IMG/VR virus record: IMGVR_UViG_3300030102_000150 | Coordinates: 1 to 40,990 of that record | Source: a virus | Reading direction: 5' to 3' (one strand) | Length of the DNA stretch: 40,990 nucleotides | Shown: positions 13,881 to 21,838 of the stretch, piece by piece | Layout of the letters: every line of letters begins with the position of its first letter | Numbering within the stretch: position 1 is the first letter of the stretch | Notes under the pieces: model-generated | Seen by the model: only the letters and a program-made list of their open reading frames with translations | Databases searched by the model: none | What the model was told of the DNA's origin: nothing | Position numbers and translations under genes: made by a program

Positions 13881-14363
13881 ATGTACGTTAAAGTAGTAAA
13901 TAACTCAGTAGATACATTTCCCTATACACTGAGACAATTAAAAATAGACAACCCTAAAACTTCTTTTCCGAAGACAATATATAAACCAGAGGGTAATGAT
14001 GTTTTAGCAAGTTTTAATATTTACCCTGTTACACAAGAAGATATTCCATCTCACAATTATAGAACTCAGTACGTAGAGCAAAACTCAAAACCTGTTTTAT
14101 CTGACGGTTCCTGGACAGTAGGTTGGACTGTTTCAAATAAAACCTCTAAACAAATTGCAGAGCATGATGCCGACATTGCTGAAACAAACAGAGGAATAAG
14201 AAATAATCTTTTATCTGATACAGATTGGACACAAATGAATGATAGCCCACTAAGTAATGAAGATAAAACTGCATGGGCTACTTACAGACAAGAACTACGT
14301 GGTATTACTGATCTAGACGAATGGCCTAACTTAGCAGATGATGATTGGCCTGTAGAACCGTAA
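13881..14363 (+). CDS. Tail fibre assembly chaperone-like protein (160 aa)
   Basis: The N-terminal domain starts MYVKVVNNSVDTFPYTL, as in fibre-associated proteins of marine phages, and the C-terminus carries RNNLLSDTDWTQMNDSPLS followed by WATYRQELRGI, the hallmark of the phage tail assembly chaperone family (Phage_tail_APC-like). Such proteins usually help their fibre fold and lie directly after it, as here. ATG at 13881 is preferred to the adjacent ATG at 13878 because AGGAG then has a 6-base spacing. Confidence 0.78.
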   Translation: MYVKVVNNSVDTFPYTLRQLKIDNPKTSFPKTIYKPEGNDVLASFNIYPVTQEDIPSHNYRTQYVEQNSKPVLSDGSWTVGWTVSNKTSKQIAEHDADIAETNRGIRNNLLSDTDWTQMNDSPLSNEDKTAWATYRQELRGITDLDEWPNLADDDWPVEP

Positions 14364-14373
14364 AGGAACTAAC

Positions 14374-15918
14374 ATGGCTAAACAAGCACTAGACCAGATC
14401 AGACAAGCGGCTGAAAATGATCTAGAGTTCTTTATACAGCTAGTAGCTCCTCAACAATTACTAGGTGACTGTCACAAAGAAGTTATAGAGTGGTGGACAA
14501 GACAGGACGCTAGAAACTATCAGTTACTTTTGTTTCCACGAGATCACGGTAAGTCAAGACTAATAGCTTACAGGGTAGCGTGGGAAATAACTAAAGACCC
14601 AACCTTACGTGTGTTGTACATATCAGCTACAGCTAATCTCGCAGAGAAACAACTTAGTTTTATAAAAGGTATCCTAACATCTAAGATATACAGAAGGTAC
14701 TGGCCTCAACACGTAAACCAAGAAGAAGGTAAACGAGCAAGGTGGACTAACTCAGAGATTAGTTTAGATCACCCACTACGTAAAGAAGAAAATGTTCGTG
14801 ATCCAAGTATATTCACAGGTGGACTTACTACATCACTGACAGGTCTACACTGTGACATAGCTGTACTAGATGATGTTGTAGTTGCTGAGAATGCTTTGAC
14901 ATCTGAGGGTAGATCAAAAGTAGCAAGTCAATACTCACTACTATCATCTATTGAAGGCGCTGATGCTAGAGAGTGGGTTGTAGGTACAAGGTATCACAGT
15001 AAAGATTTATACAACGACTTGATAGAAATGAAAGAAGTTCTCTACGATGATGAAGGAGAACAAACAGGTGAAGATAACATATACGAAATCTTAGAGAAAC
15101 CTGTAGAAGATCAAGGTGACGGTACTGGACAGTTCTTGTGGCCTAAACAACAACGTAAAGACGGTAAGTGGTTTGGATTCGACATTGCTACGTTAGCTAA
15201 GAAACGTGGTAAGTACTTAGACAAAGGGCAGTTCAAAGCACAGTACTACAATGATCCAAGTGATCCTGACAATGTACCAGTATCAAGAGACAAGATACAA
15301 TACTTCGACAGAAAACATTTACTATTAGATAATGGTCACTGGCATTACAAAGATAGTAAACTAAATCTATTCGGAGCTATCGACTTCGCATTTAGTTTAA
15401 GATCAAAGGCTGACTATACTGCACTTGTTCTTATAGGTGTTGATTCAGAGAATAACGTATACGTTTTAGACATTGACAGGTTCAGGACTGATCGTATATC
15501 TGAATACTTCGATCATATCTTTGAGTTACATAACAAGTGGTCCTTCAGAAAGCTAAGAGCAGAAGTTACTGTAGCTCAGATGGCAATCGTTAAACAACTA
15601 AAAGATTTAATTAAACAACACGGTCTAGCACTAAGTATTGATGAGTTCAGACCTAATAAACAACAAGGTAATAAACAAGAGCGTATTGCTTCGGTTCTAG
15701 AACCTAGATACGATAATCTTCAAATGTGGCATTATCGTGGTGGTAACACTCAGTACTTGGAAGACGAACTGTCTACACGTAACCCCCCACATGATGACGT
15801 AATTGACGCTCTAGCATCTGCAGTTGATATGGCTGTACGTCCAACACGTAACCTTAACAGGAAACGAGAGAATAACATTGTCTGGGCGAATAGCCGTTTC
15901 AGAGCAGGGAGTAGGTAA
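14374..15918 (+). CDS. terL: Terminase large subunit (packaging ATPase-nuclease)
   Basis: This 514-residue motor translocates DNA into the prohead and cuts the concatemer. The ATPase domain has a Walker A-like PRDHGKS (55-61) after LLLF, Walker B DIAVLDDVV (161-169), and a coupling segment WVVGTRYHSKDLY. The C-terminal RNase H-like nuclease shows AIDFAFSLRSKADYTALV (first Asp about 335) and the late acidic pair DDVIDALASA. All key acidic residues appear intact. AAGGA precedes the ATG. The T7 gp19-type arrangement places it immediately before portal, with overlapping TAATG. Confidence 0.97.
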   Translation: MAKQALDQIRQAAENDLEFFIQLVAPQQLLGDCHKEVIEWWTRQDARNYQLLLFPRDHGKSRLIAYRVAWEITKDPTLRVLYISATANLAEKQLSFIKGILTSKIYRRYWPQHVNQEEGKRARWTNSEISLDHPLRKEENVRDPSIFTGGLTTSLTGLHCDIAVLDDVVVAENALTSEGRSKVASQYSLLSSIEGADAREWVVGTRYHSKDLYNDLIEMKEVLYDDEGEQTGEDNIYEILEKPVEDQGDGTGQFLWPKQQRKDGKWFGFDIATLAKKRGKYLDKGQFKAQYYNDPSDPDNVPVSRDKIQYFDRKHLLLDNGHWHYKDSKLNLFGAIDFAFSLRSKADYTALVLIGVDSENNVYVLDIDRFRTDRISEYFDHIFELHNKWSFRKLRAEVTVAQMAIVKQLKDLIKQHGLALSIDEFRPNKQQGNKQERIASVLEPRYDNLQMWHYRGGNTQYLEDELSTRNPPHDDVIDALASAVDMAVRPTRNLNRKRENNIVWANSRFRAGSR

Positions 15919-17657
15919 TGAAAACTATTGATATTGAAAATCTTATCGATCCAGATAACCTTGCCGTAGAGATCGCAGATAAGTGGAGACTATGGCATCA
16001 GTTACGTAACCATTGGGTTGAAGGTACTAAAGAGTTACGTAACTACCTCTACGCTACCGATACAACTACAACAGCTAACGCAATCCTTCCTTGGTCTAAC
16101 ACAACAACTACACCAAAGATAACACAGATTGCAGATAACCTTCACGCTAACTACTTTGCAACTTTGTTTCCTCAACAGAACTGGATGCGTTGGGAAGCTG
16201 ACTCACGAGATGCTGCAGTAAAAGCTAAACGTGACATTATTCAGTCTTATATGGAAAACAAGGTAAGACAGTCTGACCTACTGAACACAGTGTCTAATCT
16301 TATACAGGATTGGATTCTTTACGGTAACTGTTTTGCTATGGTTGAGTGGGAAGATGGTTATACTACAAAAGAAGATGGTGAGTTTATACCGAAGTATGTA
16401 GGACCAAGAGTTGTACGTATCTCACCATACGACATTTGTTTTAATCCTACGGCTGCATCATTTGATGATTCACCAAAGATAATGAAAAGCATTAAGTCTT
16501 TAGGTGAAATCAAACGTATGGTAGATGCTGATCCTCGTAACAAGTACCTTAATGGTGTATTTGAAAAGATGATGTATGCTCGTAAGTATGTACGAGGAAC
16601 AGACGGTTATTTAGAAAAGTCTGAAGGTTTTGTTGCTGATGGTTTTACAAGCATAGAGCAGTACTATGAATCAGACTACGTAGAGATTATGACGTTCTAC
16701 GGTGACATCTACGATCAAGAGTCTGGTGAGTTAATGTCAGACCGTGTGATTACTATCGTAGATCGTGCTCACGTACTAGACAATCAAGAGAATCCATCTT
16801 GGATGGGTAAGGCTCCTATCTTTCATAGTGGGTGGCGTAACCGTCCAGACAACCTATACGCAATGGGTCCACTAGATAATCTTGTAGGAATGCAGTACAG
16901 AATTGATCACTTAGAGAACCTCAAGGCAGATGTCTTTGATCAGATCGCATACCCAATACTAAAAGTAAAAGGTGATGTAGAGGACTTTGACTTCGAACCT
17001 GGAGCTAGAATCTACATGGGTGAGGAAGGTGACGTAGGTTACATGGCTCCTGATGCTACTGCACTAAACGCTGACCTTCAGATTCAAGTCTTAGAAAATA
17101 AGATGGAAGAGATGGCAGGTGCTCCTAGACAAGCTATGGGTATCCGTACTCCAGGAGAAAAGACTGCCTTTGAAGTACAAACACTACAGAACTCAGCGTC
17201 ACGTATCTTTGAACATAAGGCTGCACACTTCGAGCGTACATTCATAGAACCTATGTTAAATGCAATGCTTGAGGTAGCTAGACGCTACATGAATCGTGCT
17301 GACATAGTAAGAGTATCTGATGAAGACTCAGGTGTTTTACAGTTTTTAGAAATAACTAGAGAAGATATTACAGCAAGTGGTAAGATAGTTCCTGTAGGAG
17401 CAAGACACTTTGCTGAACGTGCTCGTAGAGTACAGAACCTGATTCAGTTGTCTGCAGTAAAAGCACAAGACCCAACTGTAGCACCACACCTATCAGGTAA
17501 AGAACTAGCTCGTATCATTGCATACGAATTAGGTGAGCCAACACTATACGGTGAGAACATAACCGTAACTGAGCAACTAGAAACTCAGAAGATGGCTCAA
17601 GAAGCAGAAATGCTTAACGAAGAAGAACTAATGGCTGCACAAGAAATGGGGATTTGA
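15918..17657 (+). CDS. Portal (head-tail connector) protein
   Basis: The 579-residue product fits the portal family of T7-like podoviruses: an N-terminal helical wing (WRLWHQLRNHWVEGTKELR), a conserved-looking core with LIQDWILYGNCFAMVEWEDG and MGPLDNLVGMQYRIDHLENL, and a GIRTPGEKTAFEV segment before the long crown helices. The C-terminus is acidic and helical (AQEAEMLNEEELMAAQEMGI). Twelve copies would form the DNA channel at one vertex. Its start overlaps the terL stop (TAATG), and a tiny basic gene follows. Confidence 0.93.
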   Translation: MKTIDIENLIDPDNLAVEIADKWRLWHQLRNHWVEGTKELRNYLYATDTTTTANAILPWSNTTTTPKITQIADNLHANYFATLFPQQNWMRWEADSRDAAVKAKRDIIQSYMENKVRQSDLLNTVSNLIQDWILYGNCFAMVEWEDGYTTKEDGEFIPKYVGPRVVRISPYDICFNPTAASFDDSPKIMKSIKSLGEIKRMVDADPRNKYLNGVFEKMMYARKYVRGTDGYLEKSEGFVADGFTSIEQYYESDYVEIMTFYGDIYDQESGELMSDRVITIVDRAHVLDNQENPSWMGKAPIFHSGWRNRPDNLYAMGPLDNLVGMQYRIDHLENLKADVFDQIAYPILKVKGDVEDFDFEPGARIYMGEEGDVGYMAPDATALNADLQIQVLENKMEEMAGAPRQAMGIRTPGEKTAFEVQTLQNSASRIFEHKAAHFERTFIEPMLNAMLEVARRYMNRADIVRVSDEDSGVLQFLEITREDITASGKIVPVGARHFAERARRVQNLIQLSAVKAQDPTVAPHLSGKELARIIAYELGEPTLYGENITVTEQLETQKMAQEAEMLNEEELMAAQEMGI

Positions 17658-17658
17658 T

Positions 17659-17754
17659 ATGCCAGGAAAAGGACAAATGTACAAAAAGAAGGCTCCTAAA
17701 GCACCTATGCCTAAGAAGAAGCCTATGCCTAAGAAAAAGAAGGTAATGAAATAA
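17659..17754 (+). CDS. Tiny lysine-rich protein (31 aa)
   Basis: The frame reads MPGKGQMYKKKAPKAPMPKK and continues with a second MPKKK unit to VMK: more than a third lysine, with repeated Pro-Met-Pro-Lys blocks and no hydrophobic segment. It begins one base after the portal stop and ends immediately before the next ATG. Similar small basic proteins lie at the end of the late block. DNA binding or charge neutralisation in the capsid is an inference from composition. Confidence 0.66.
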   Translation: MPGKGQMYKKKAPKAPMPKKKPMPKKKKVMK

Positions 17755-18003
17755 ATGCACTCAGCTTGGACCAAAGGTCTAAAGGGTGAGGATAAAAACA
17801 AACGCATCGAAGAGATTATGTACTACAAGAATGCCTTCGATGATTTACAAGATGTCATTGAGCAGACACTATTCAAGAAAGATTCTGTTCGTGATTATAG
17901 CCCTGGATGGGCTGAAAAACAGATTGCCGTTAATGAGTACAATGCTGCTCTTGAGGACATTCTGAAACTAATAGACCTCAACCGTAAGGATCGATTACAA
18001 TAA
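17755..18003 (+). CDS. Hypothetical protein between portal and scaffold (82 aa)
   Basis: The protein begins MHSAWTKGLKGEDKNKRIEE and is entirely helical in appearance, with alternating charge and a YYKNAFDDLQDVIEQTLF stretch. It overlaps the scaffold gene start as TAATG. Its position in the head-assembly cluster suggests an assembly or minor head role; no family was recognised. Confidence 0.72.
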   Translation: MHSAWTKGLKGEDKNKRIEEIMYYKNAFDDLQDVIEQTLFKKDSVRDYSPGWAEKQIAVNEYNAALEDILKLIDLNRKDRLQ

Positions 18004-18794
18004 TGTCAATATTTGATGAAGCAAAGTCTGCAGATGCCCAACCACAGGAAGCTCAGACTACACCAGAGCAGACGCAACAAGAAGAAAAACCAAAGGATTC
18101 TTACTTGCAAAAGCTCGTAGAGACAAGGGGTGATAACTGGAAAGACCCTGAAGTTCTTGCTAAAGGTAAACTTGAAGCTGATGAGCACATCAAGAACCTT
18201 GAGACTCAACTCACACAAATGCGAGAAGACCTCAGTAAGCAAGACTATGCAGCCCAGTTGTTGCAACAACTAGAGGGAAAGGCTTCGGCTCCCACCAACG
18301 AAAAACCTCTAGAGTCCAATAACAATAATAATGGTGGCACTAATACTGAAGGTAACACCAACCTTGCAGTGAGTGAGGATGATCTAAAAAGCCTTGTTGA
18401 AAAAACTCTAACAGAACGTGAGACTCAAGCTACTGTTCAACAGAATATTTCTACTGTTGACGCTAAGTTGCAAGAGACATATGGCACTGAGGCACGTAAC
18501 GTACTAGTCAGTAAGTCGCAAGAACTTGGGATTAGTGTGGAGCGTATGCAAGATTTAGCAGCCGAATCACCATCAGCGTTCTTTGCTTTGATTGGCGAGA
18601 AACAACAGACATTCAAACCCATTACTCAGGGGTCTGTTCGCACAGAGGCTGTTGGAGTTAAACCTAACGCAGAACGTGATTTTAATTATTATCAAACTAT
18701 GCGTAGAGAAAACCGTAGCTTATATTACACACCAAAGATGCAACAACAGATGATGGAAGATCGTCAACGTCTAGGTGATAAGTTCGGTGTTTAA
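18003..18794 (+). CDS. Capsid assembly scaffolding protein
   Basis: This 263-residue protein is hydrophilic, Gln/Glu-rich and has long helices: an N-terminal PQEAQTTPEQTQQEEKPKD, a coiled-coil stretch (LEADEHIKNLETQLTQMRED), a flexible Asn/Gly linker and a C-terminal basic segment (MMEDRQRLGDKFGV). That composition, and its place directly before the major capsid gene, match T7 gp9-like scaffolds, which direct prohead assembly and leave before maturation. A basic C-terminal helix in scaffolds usually contacts the coat protein. Confidence 0.88.
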   Translation: MSIFDEAKSADAQPQEAQTTPEQTQQEEKPKDSYLQKLVETRGDNWKDPEVLAKGKLEADEHIKNLETQLTQMREDLSKQDYAAQLLQQLEGKASAPTNEKPLESNNNNNGGTNTEGNTNLAVSEDDLKSLVEKTLTERETQATVQQNISTVDAKLQETYGTEARNVLVSKSQELGISVERMQDLAAESPSAFFALIGEKQQTFKPITQGSVRTEAVGVKPNAERDFNYYQTMRRENRSLYYTPKMQQQMMEDRQRLGDKFGV

Positions 18795-18824
18795 TCAACA
18801 TAACTTTAATAAAGGAGATGCAGT

Positions 18825-19787
18825 ATGTCTATGACAACTGGTAACGTGTCTCTCTTAACTCGCTCAGAGGTATGGTCTGGTGAGCTAAAAGAGATTCTGC
18901 GTGACGAGATGATGGCACAGCGTTATGTCCGTATGCTAGAAAGTTTTCCTGATGGCGATACGTTCAAGATACCATCAATCGGTCAAGCGCAAGTGGACAA
19001 CTACGCTGAAGATACAGCGGTTCAGTATCGTCCATTGGATACAGGTCAATTCACATTCAGTGTTGACAAGTATCTATCATCAGCTACTTATATTACTAAG
19101 AAAGCTAAACAAGACATGTTCTACATGAACGAAATGGTTTCTCGTTTTGTTCCAGAACAAGAACGTGCTATCATGGCACACTTCGAAACAACGACTATGG
19201 CTGCTCCCGAAGCAGGTGTATCAGCAAACTCCAACGAGACAATCGATGGTGTAGAGCACAGATACGCTGCAGGAGGAACTGGTGCGGTTATTACACTTGA
19301 GGACTTCGCTCGTGCTCGACACGTACTGAAGAAAGCAAATGTACCTGATCGTAACCTAGTTGCTATCGTTGATCCATCAGTAGAGTACACATTGAATACT
19401 CTAACAAACCTAACAAACGTGTCAAACAACCCACGTTTCGAAGGTATTGTACGTGATGGTATTGCGACAGGTATGCAATTCGTTGCAAACGTGTATGGTT
19501 TTGACGTGTACTGCTCGAACTATCTAGCTGACGTTACTGACAGTGCGTTGCCTACATCAGCCGATGCTAATGTGGACTTCTCATCTGTTAATGGTAAGGC
19601 TAACTTGTTCTTCTCTGCAGACCCAAGTGCTTCCCCATTAGTGGGTGCATGGCGGCAAATGCCAGAAGTGGACTACGACTACAACAAAGACTTCCAACGT
19701 GATGAGTTTGTAACTACTGCTCGTTACGGTGTCAAGTTGTACCGTCCAGAGAACATGGTTCGCGTTGTATCTAAAACTAACGTCTAA
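18825..19787 (+). CDS. Major capsid protein
   Basis: The 320-residue protein starts MSMTTGNVSLLTRSEVWSG, has an extended arm region (VQYRPLDTGQFTFSVDKYLS), the long spine-helix segment (MNEMVSRFVPEQERAIMAHF), and a C-terminal domain ending RYGVKLYRPENMVRVVSKTN, the layout of HK97-fold capsids of T7-like phages. Its size matches T7 gp10A (about 345). AAAGGAG, 7 bases before the ATG, is a strong ribosome-binding site, and a hairpin terminator follows the next gene, consistent with high expression. Confidence 0.93.
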   Translation: MSMTTGNVSLLTRSEVWSGELKEILRDEMMAQRYVRMLESFPDGDTFKIPSIGQAQVDNYAEDTAVQYRPLDTGQFTFSVDKYLSSATYITKKAKQDMFYMNEMVSRFVPEQERAIMAHFETTTMAAPEAGVSANSNETIDGVEHRYAAGGTGAVITLEDFARARHVLKKANVPDRNLVAIVDPSVEYTLNTLTNLTNVSNNPRFEGIVRDGIATGMQFVANVYGFDVYCSNYLADVTDSALPTSADANVDFSSVNGKANLFFSADPSASPLVGAWRQMPEVDYDYNKDFQRDEFVTTARYGVKLYRPENMVRVVSKTNV

Positions 19788-19808
19788 TTAAGATAAGGAG
19801 AAAGATAC

Positions 19809-20288
19809 ATGTCTTACAATAACTCAGATGGCCTACGTGTCATCACAGGTCTTGACCAAGGTGCTGCGATTGACGCAGGTACTACAACCAAGTCCGAAGT
19901 AAAAACCCTTGTAATTGATATTGCAGATGCTACAGAACTAGGTTCTTCAGCGGCAACACCAGTAGCGAATGATCCATTCATTCCTGCTAACTCTTACATC
20001 ACAGGTGCTCACCTAATGGTGACTACTGCTTTTACTTCAGGTGGTTCTGCAACCTTGGGAATCGGTGCGTATAACTCTGCAGGTTCTGCTATTGATGCTG
20101 ATGGTATCGATGCAACCATTGCACTTTCAGCATTAAACGCTACAACTAAGGCAGTCGCATGTGACGGTGCTTTAGTAGGTGGTGCAGTAATGACAGGTGC
20201 TGCAGACGCATACATCAAAGCTAACTACGGAACGGCTGCATTTACTGCAGGTGCTGCTAAGTTAGTTATTACTTACATCGAAACTTAA
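19809..20288 (+). CDS. Probable head decoration or fibre protein (159 aa)
   Basis: The protein is Ala/Thr/Gly-rich with strand-forming segments (SYITGAHLMVTTAFTSGG, GAYNSAGSAIDADGIDATIA, GAAKLVITYIET). It lacks charge clusters and membrane segments. AAGGAG precedes the ATG, and a stable terminator hairpin follows 7 bases after the stop, so capsid and this gene are probably made in similarly large amounts. A capsid-surface or head-fibre role is inferred from position and composition. Confidence 0.66.
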   Translation: MSYNNSDGLRVITGLDQGAAIDAGTTTKSEVKTLVIDIADATELGSSAATPVANDPFIPANSYITGAHLMVTTAFTSGGSATLGIGAYNSAGSAIDADGIDATIALSALNATTKAVACDGALVGGAVMTGAADAYIKANYGTAAFTAGAAKLVITYIET

Positions 20289-20295
20289 TACTAAC

Positions 20296-20325
20296 AGGTA
20301 GCTCCTTCGGGGGCTACCTTCTTTT
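20296..20325 (+). terminator. Hairpin terminator with UUCG loop after capsid genes
   Basis: AGGTAGCTCC (20296-20305) and GGGGCTACCT (20310-20319) form a 10-bp stem with one G-U pair, closed by the very stable TTCG tetraloop, and TCTTTT follows. It lies after the capsid and decoration genes in mid-operon, so it probably ends part of the transcription and lowers expression of the tail genes relative to capsid. Confidence 0.88.
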
Positions 20326-20347
20326 ATGCTCTTGAGGAATTTATAAT

Positions 20348-20806
20348 ATGGCAAACGTAAACCATTCAGCACTTTCAGACCCTTATCTTCATGAGCCAAA
20401 GGGTGTAGCTACTGCTAGTTCAGGAGATGTTTATTTAGCAAACGGATCAGGATCAGGAACATGGACTTCAAGACATTCAATGCTTACTGTTCACTTTTCT
20501 GATATATCTAGTGCGAGTGATATATATGTACCTATGCCGTATGCAGGTACTGTAACAAAGATACAAAGTGTTTTAAGTGGAGCAATATCAGGTTCAGATA
20601 CAACATTTACAGTAACCAATTCTGCAGGTGCTTCGATGGGTGTGTTAACTGTAACTCAATCAGGTTCGGCTGCAGGAGATGTAGATACATTAGCTCCATC
20701 ATCTAATAATACAGTAACCGCAAGTAGTTTTATAAAGATAGCCTGTAACGGTGGCGCAACTTCACACAAAGATTGTGTAATAGTTGTTTGTGTGGATGGA
20801 TCATAA
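20348..20806 (+). CDS. Structural protein of unknown role (152 aa)
   Basis: It starts MANVNHSALSDPYLHEPKG and is strand-rich (VHFSDISSASDIYVPMPY, GAISGSDTTFTVTNSAG) with Ser/Thr/Gly and few charged residues, resembling small head or tail decoration proteins of marine phages. GAGGA lies about 11 bases before the ATG. Its stop overlaps the tail-tube gene start (TAATG). Confidence 0.68.
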   Translation: MANVNHSALSDPYLHEPKGVATASSGDVYLANGSGSGTWTSRHSMLTVHFSDISSASDIYVPMPYAGTVTKIQSVLSGAISGSDTTFTVTNSAGASMGVLTVTQSGSAAGDVDTLAPSSNNTVTASSFIKIACNGGATSHKDCVIVVCVDGS

Positions 20807-21537
20807 TGAAAAGAACACTCCTACAAATAGTACAAAACATCTTATCGGATATGGATTCCGAAGATGTAAACAGCATCGGTGACTCTATAGAAGCAGAACA
20901 AATTGCATCTGTAGTACGTGATGTTTATCTTAACATGGTATCTACAAGGATGATACCAGAACACCAAGAATTAATGAAGCTTGTGAGTTTATCAGACTCT
21001 ACAAGACCTACACACTTTCAAGTACCAGACAGTGTAAAAAGAATAGATTACATTAGATACAATGTTAAAGCAACTTCAGGTAATGAGTTTAGAGAAATAG
21101 AATATATTGAACCTCTAACATTCCTAACACTAAACAATGAAGGTGATGATGTAATAGTTGTTAATGACGTAAACGGAAGCACACCCATACTAATCCGTAA
21201 CGACAAGATGCCTAACTTCTATACATCCTTCGATGACCTTCATATCGTAATGGATTCGTATGACAGTGCAGTTGATCAGATACTAGCAGAATCTAAGACA
21301 CAGGCACTAGGACACAAGGTTCCTACATTTACAATAAGTGATAATTTTACACCTGACATAGATGCAGTATTGTTTCCGTATCTGATTGCTGAAGCTAAGT
21401 CTACATGCTTTTCGTTGTTTAAGAGTGGCGTAGATCAGAAAATAGAACAAGCCGCACGTAGGCAAAAGTCCTATATGCAGAGTGATATGTACAGAGTAAA
21501 GAAAGAAAACAAAAGGCCGTACTATGGTAAACGTTAA
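20806..21537 (+). CDS. Tail tubular protein A (T7 gp11-like)
   Basis: The 243-residue protein opens MKRTLLQIVQNILSDMDSED, a helical opening usual in gp11-like adaptors, and ends with LIAEAKSTCFSLFKSGVDQK and a basic tail (KKENKRPYYGKR). In T7 twelve copies of gp11 ring the portal. An upstream ATG at 20773 is rejected because it lies in the previous gene, whereas the ATG at 20806 overlaps that gene's stop as TAATG. It lies directly before the gp12-like gene, as in T7. Confidence 0.85.
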   Translation: MKRTLLQIVQNILSDMDSEDVNSIGDSIEAEQIASVVRDVYLNMVSTRMIPEHQELMKLVSLSDSTRPTHFQVPDSVKRIDYIRYNVKATSGNEFREIEYIEPLTFLTLNNEGDDVIVVNDVNGSTPILIRNDKMPNFYTSFDDLHIVMDSYDSAVDQILAESKTQALGHKVPTFTISDNFTPDIDAVLFPYLIAEAKSTCFSLFKSGVDQKIEQAARRQKSYMQSDMYRVKKENKRPYYGKR

Positions 21538-21838
21538 CTTCGAGATTGATTACGACAGTAAAACACTGAAGGCTACATGTCCAGAAAAACTAGTTACTCC
21601 TATCCATGTAAGAAAATCACCAGATGGCTTTATATTCTTCGAGGTCCATGTAGAAAAAGGCAAGGTTCCAGGAGATTTAAGTGGAAAGTATACATCACTA
21701 GATAGTGCAAAGAAAGCAATACAAGTATATCTAAACGGAATTACTCCTTCTAAAACAGTTCGAAGAGAAGCGTTTGGTAAGGACTACGAGGAGCGTAAGA
21801 AACGAAATGCCACAGAGTCTAACACAAAGGGTAGTTAA
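21524..21838 (+). CDS. Hypothetical protein between tail-tube genes (104 aa)
   Basis: It begins MVNVNFEIDYDSKTLKATCP and appears as a small alpha/beta domain (FIFFEVHVEKGKVPG, SAKKAIQVYLNG) with a basic C-terminal tail. It overlaps the preceding gene by 14 bases and the next by 32, so the three are tightly co-translated. No family was recognised. Position suggests a tail assembly helper. Confidence 0.7.
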   Translation: MVNVNFEIDYDSKTLKATCPEKLVTPIHVRKSPDGFIFFEVHVEKGKVPGDLSGKYTSLDSAKKAIQVYLNGITPSKTVRREAFGKDYEERKKRNATESNTKGS

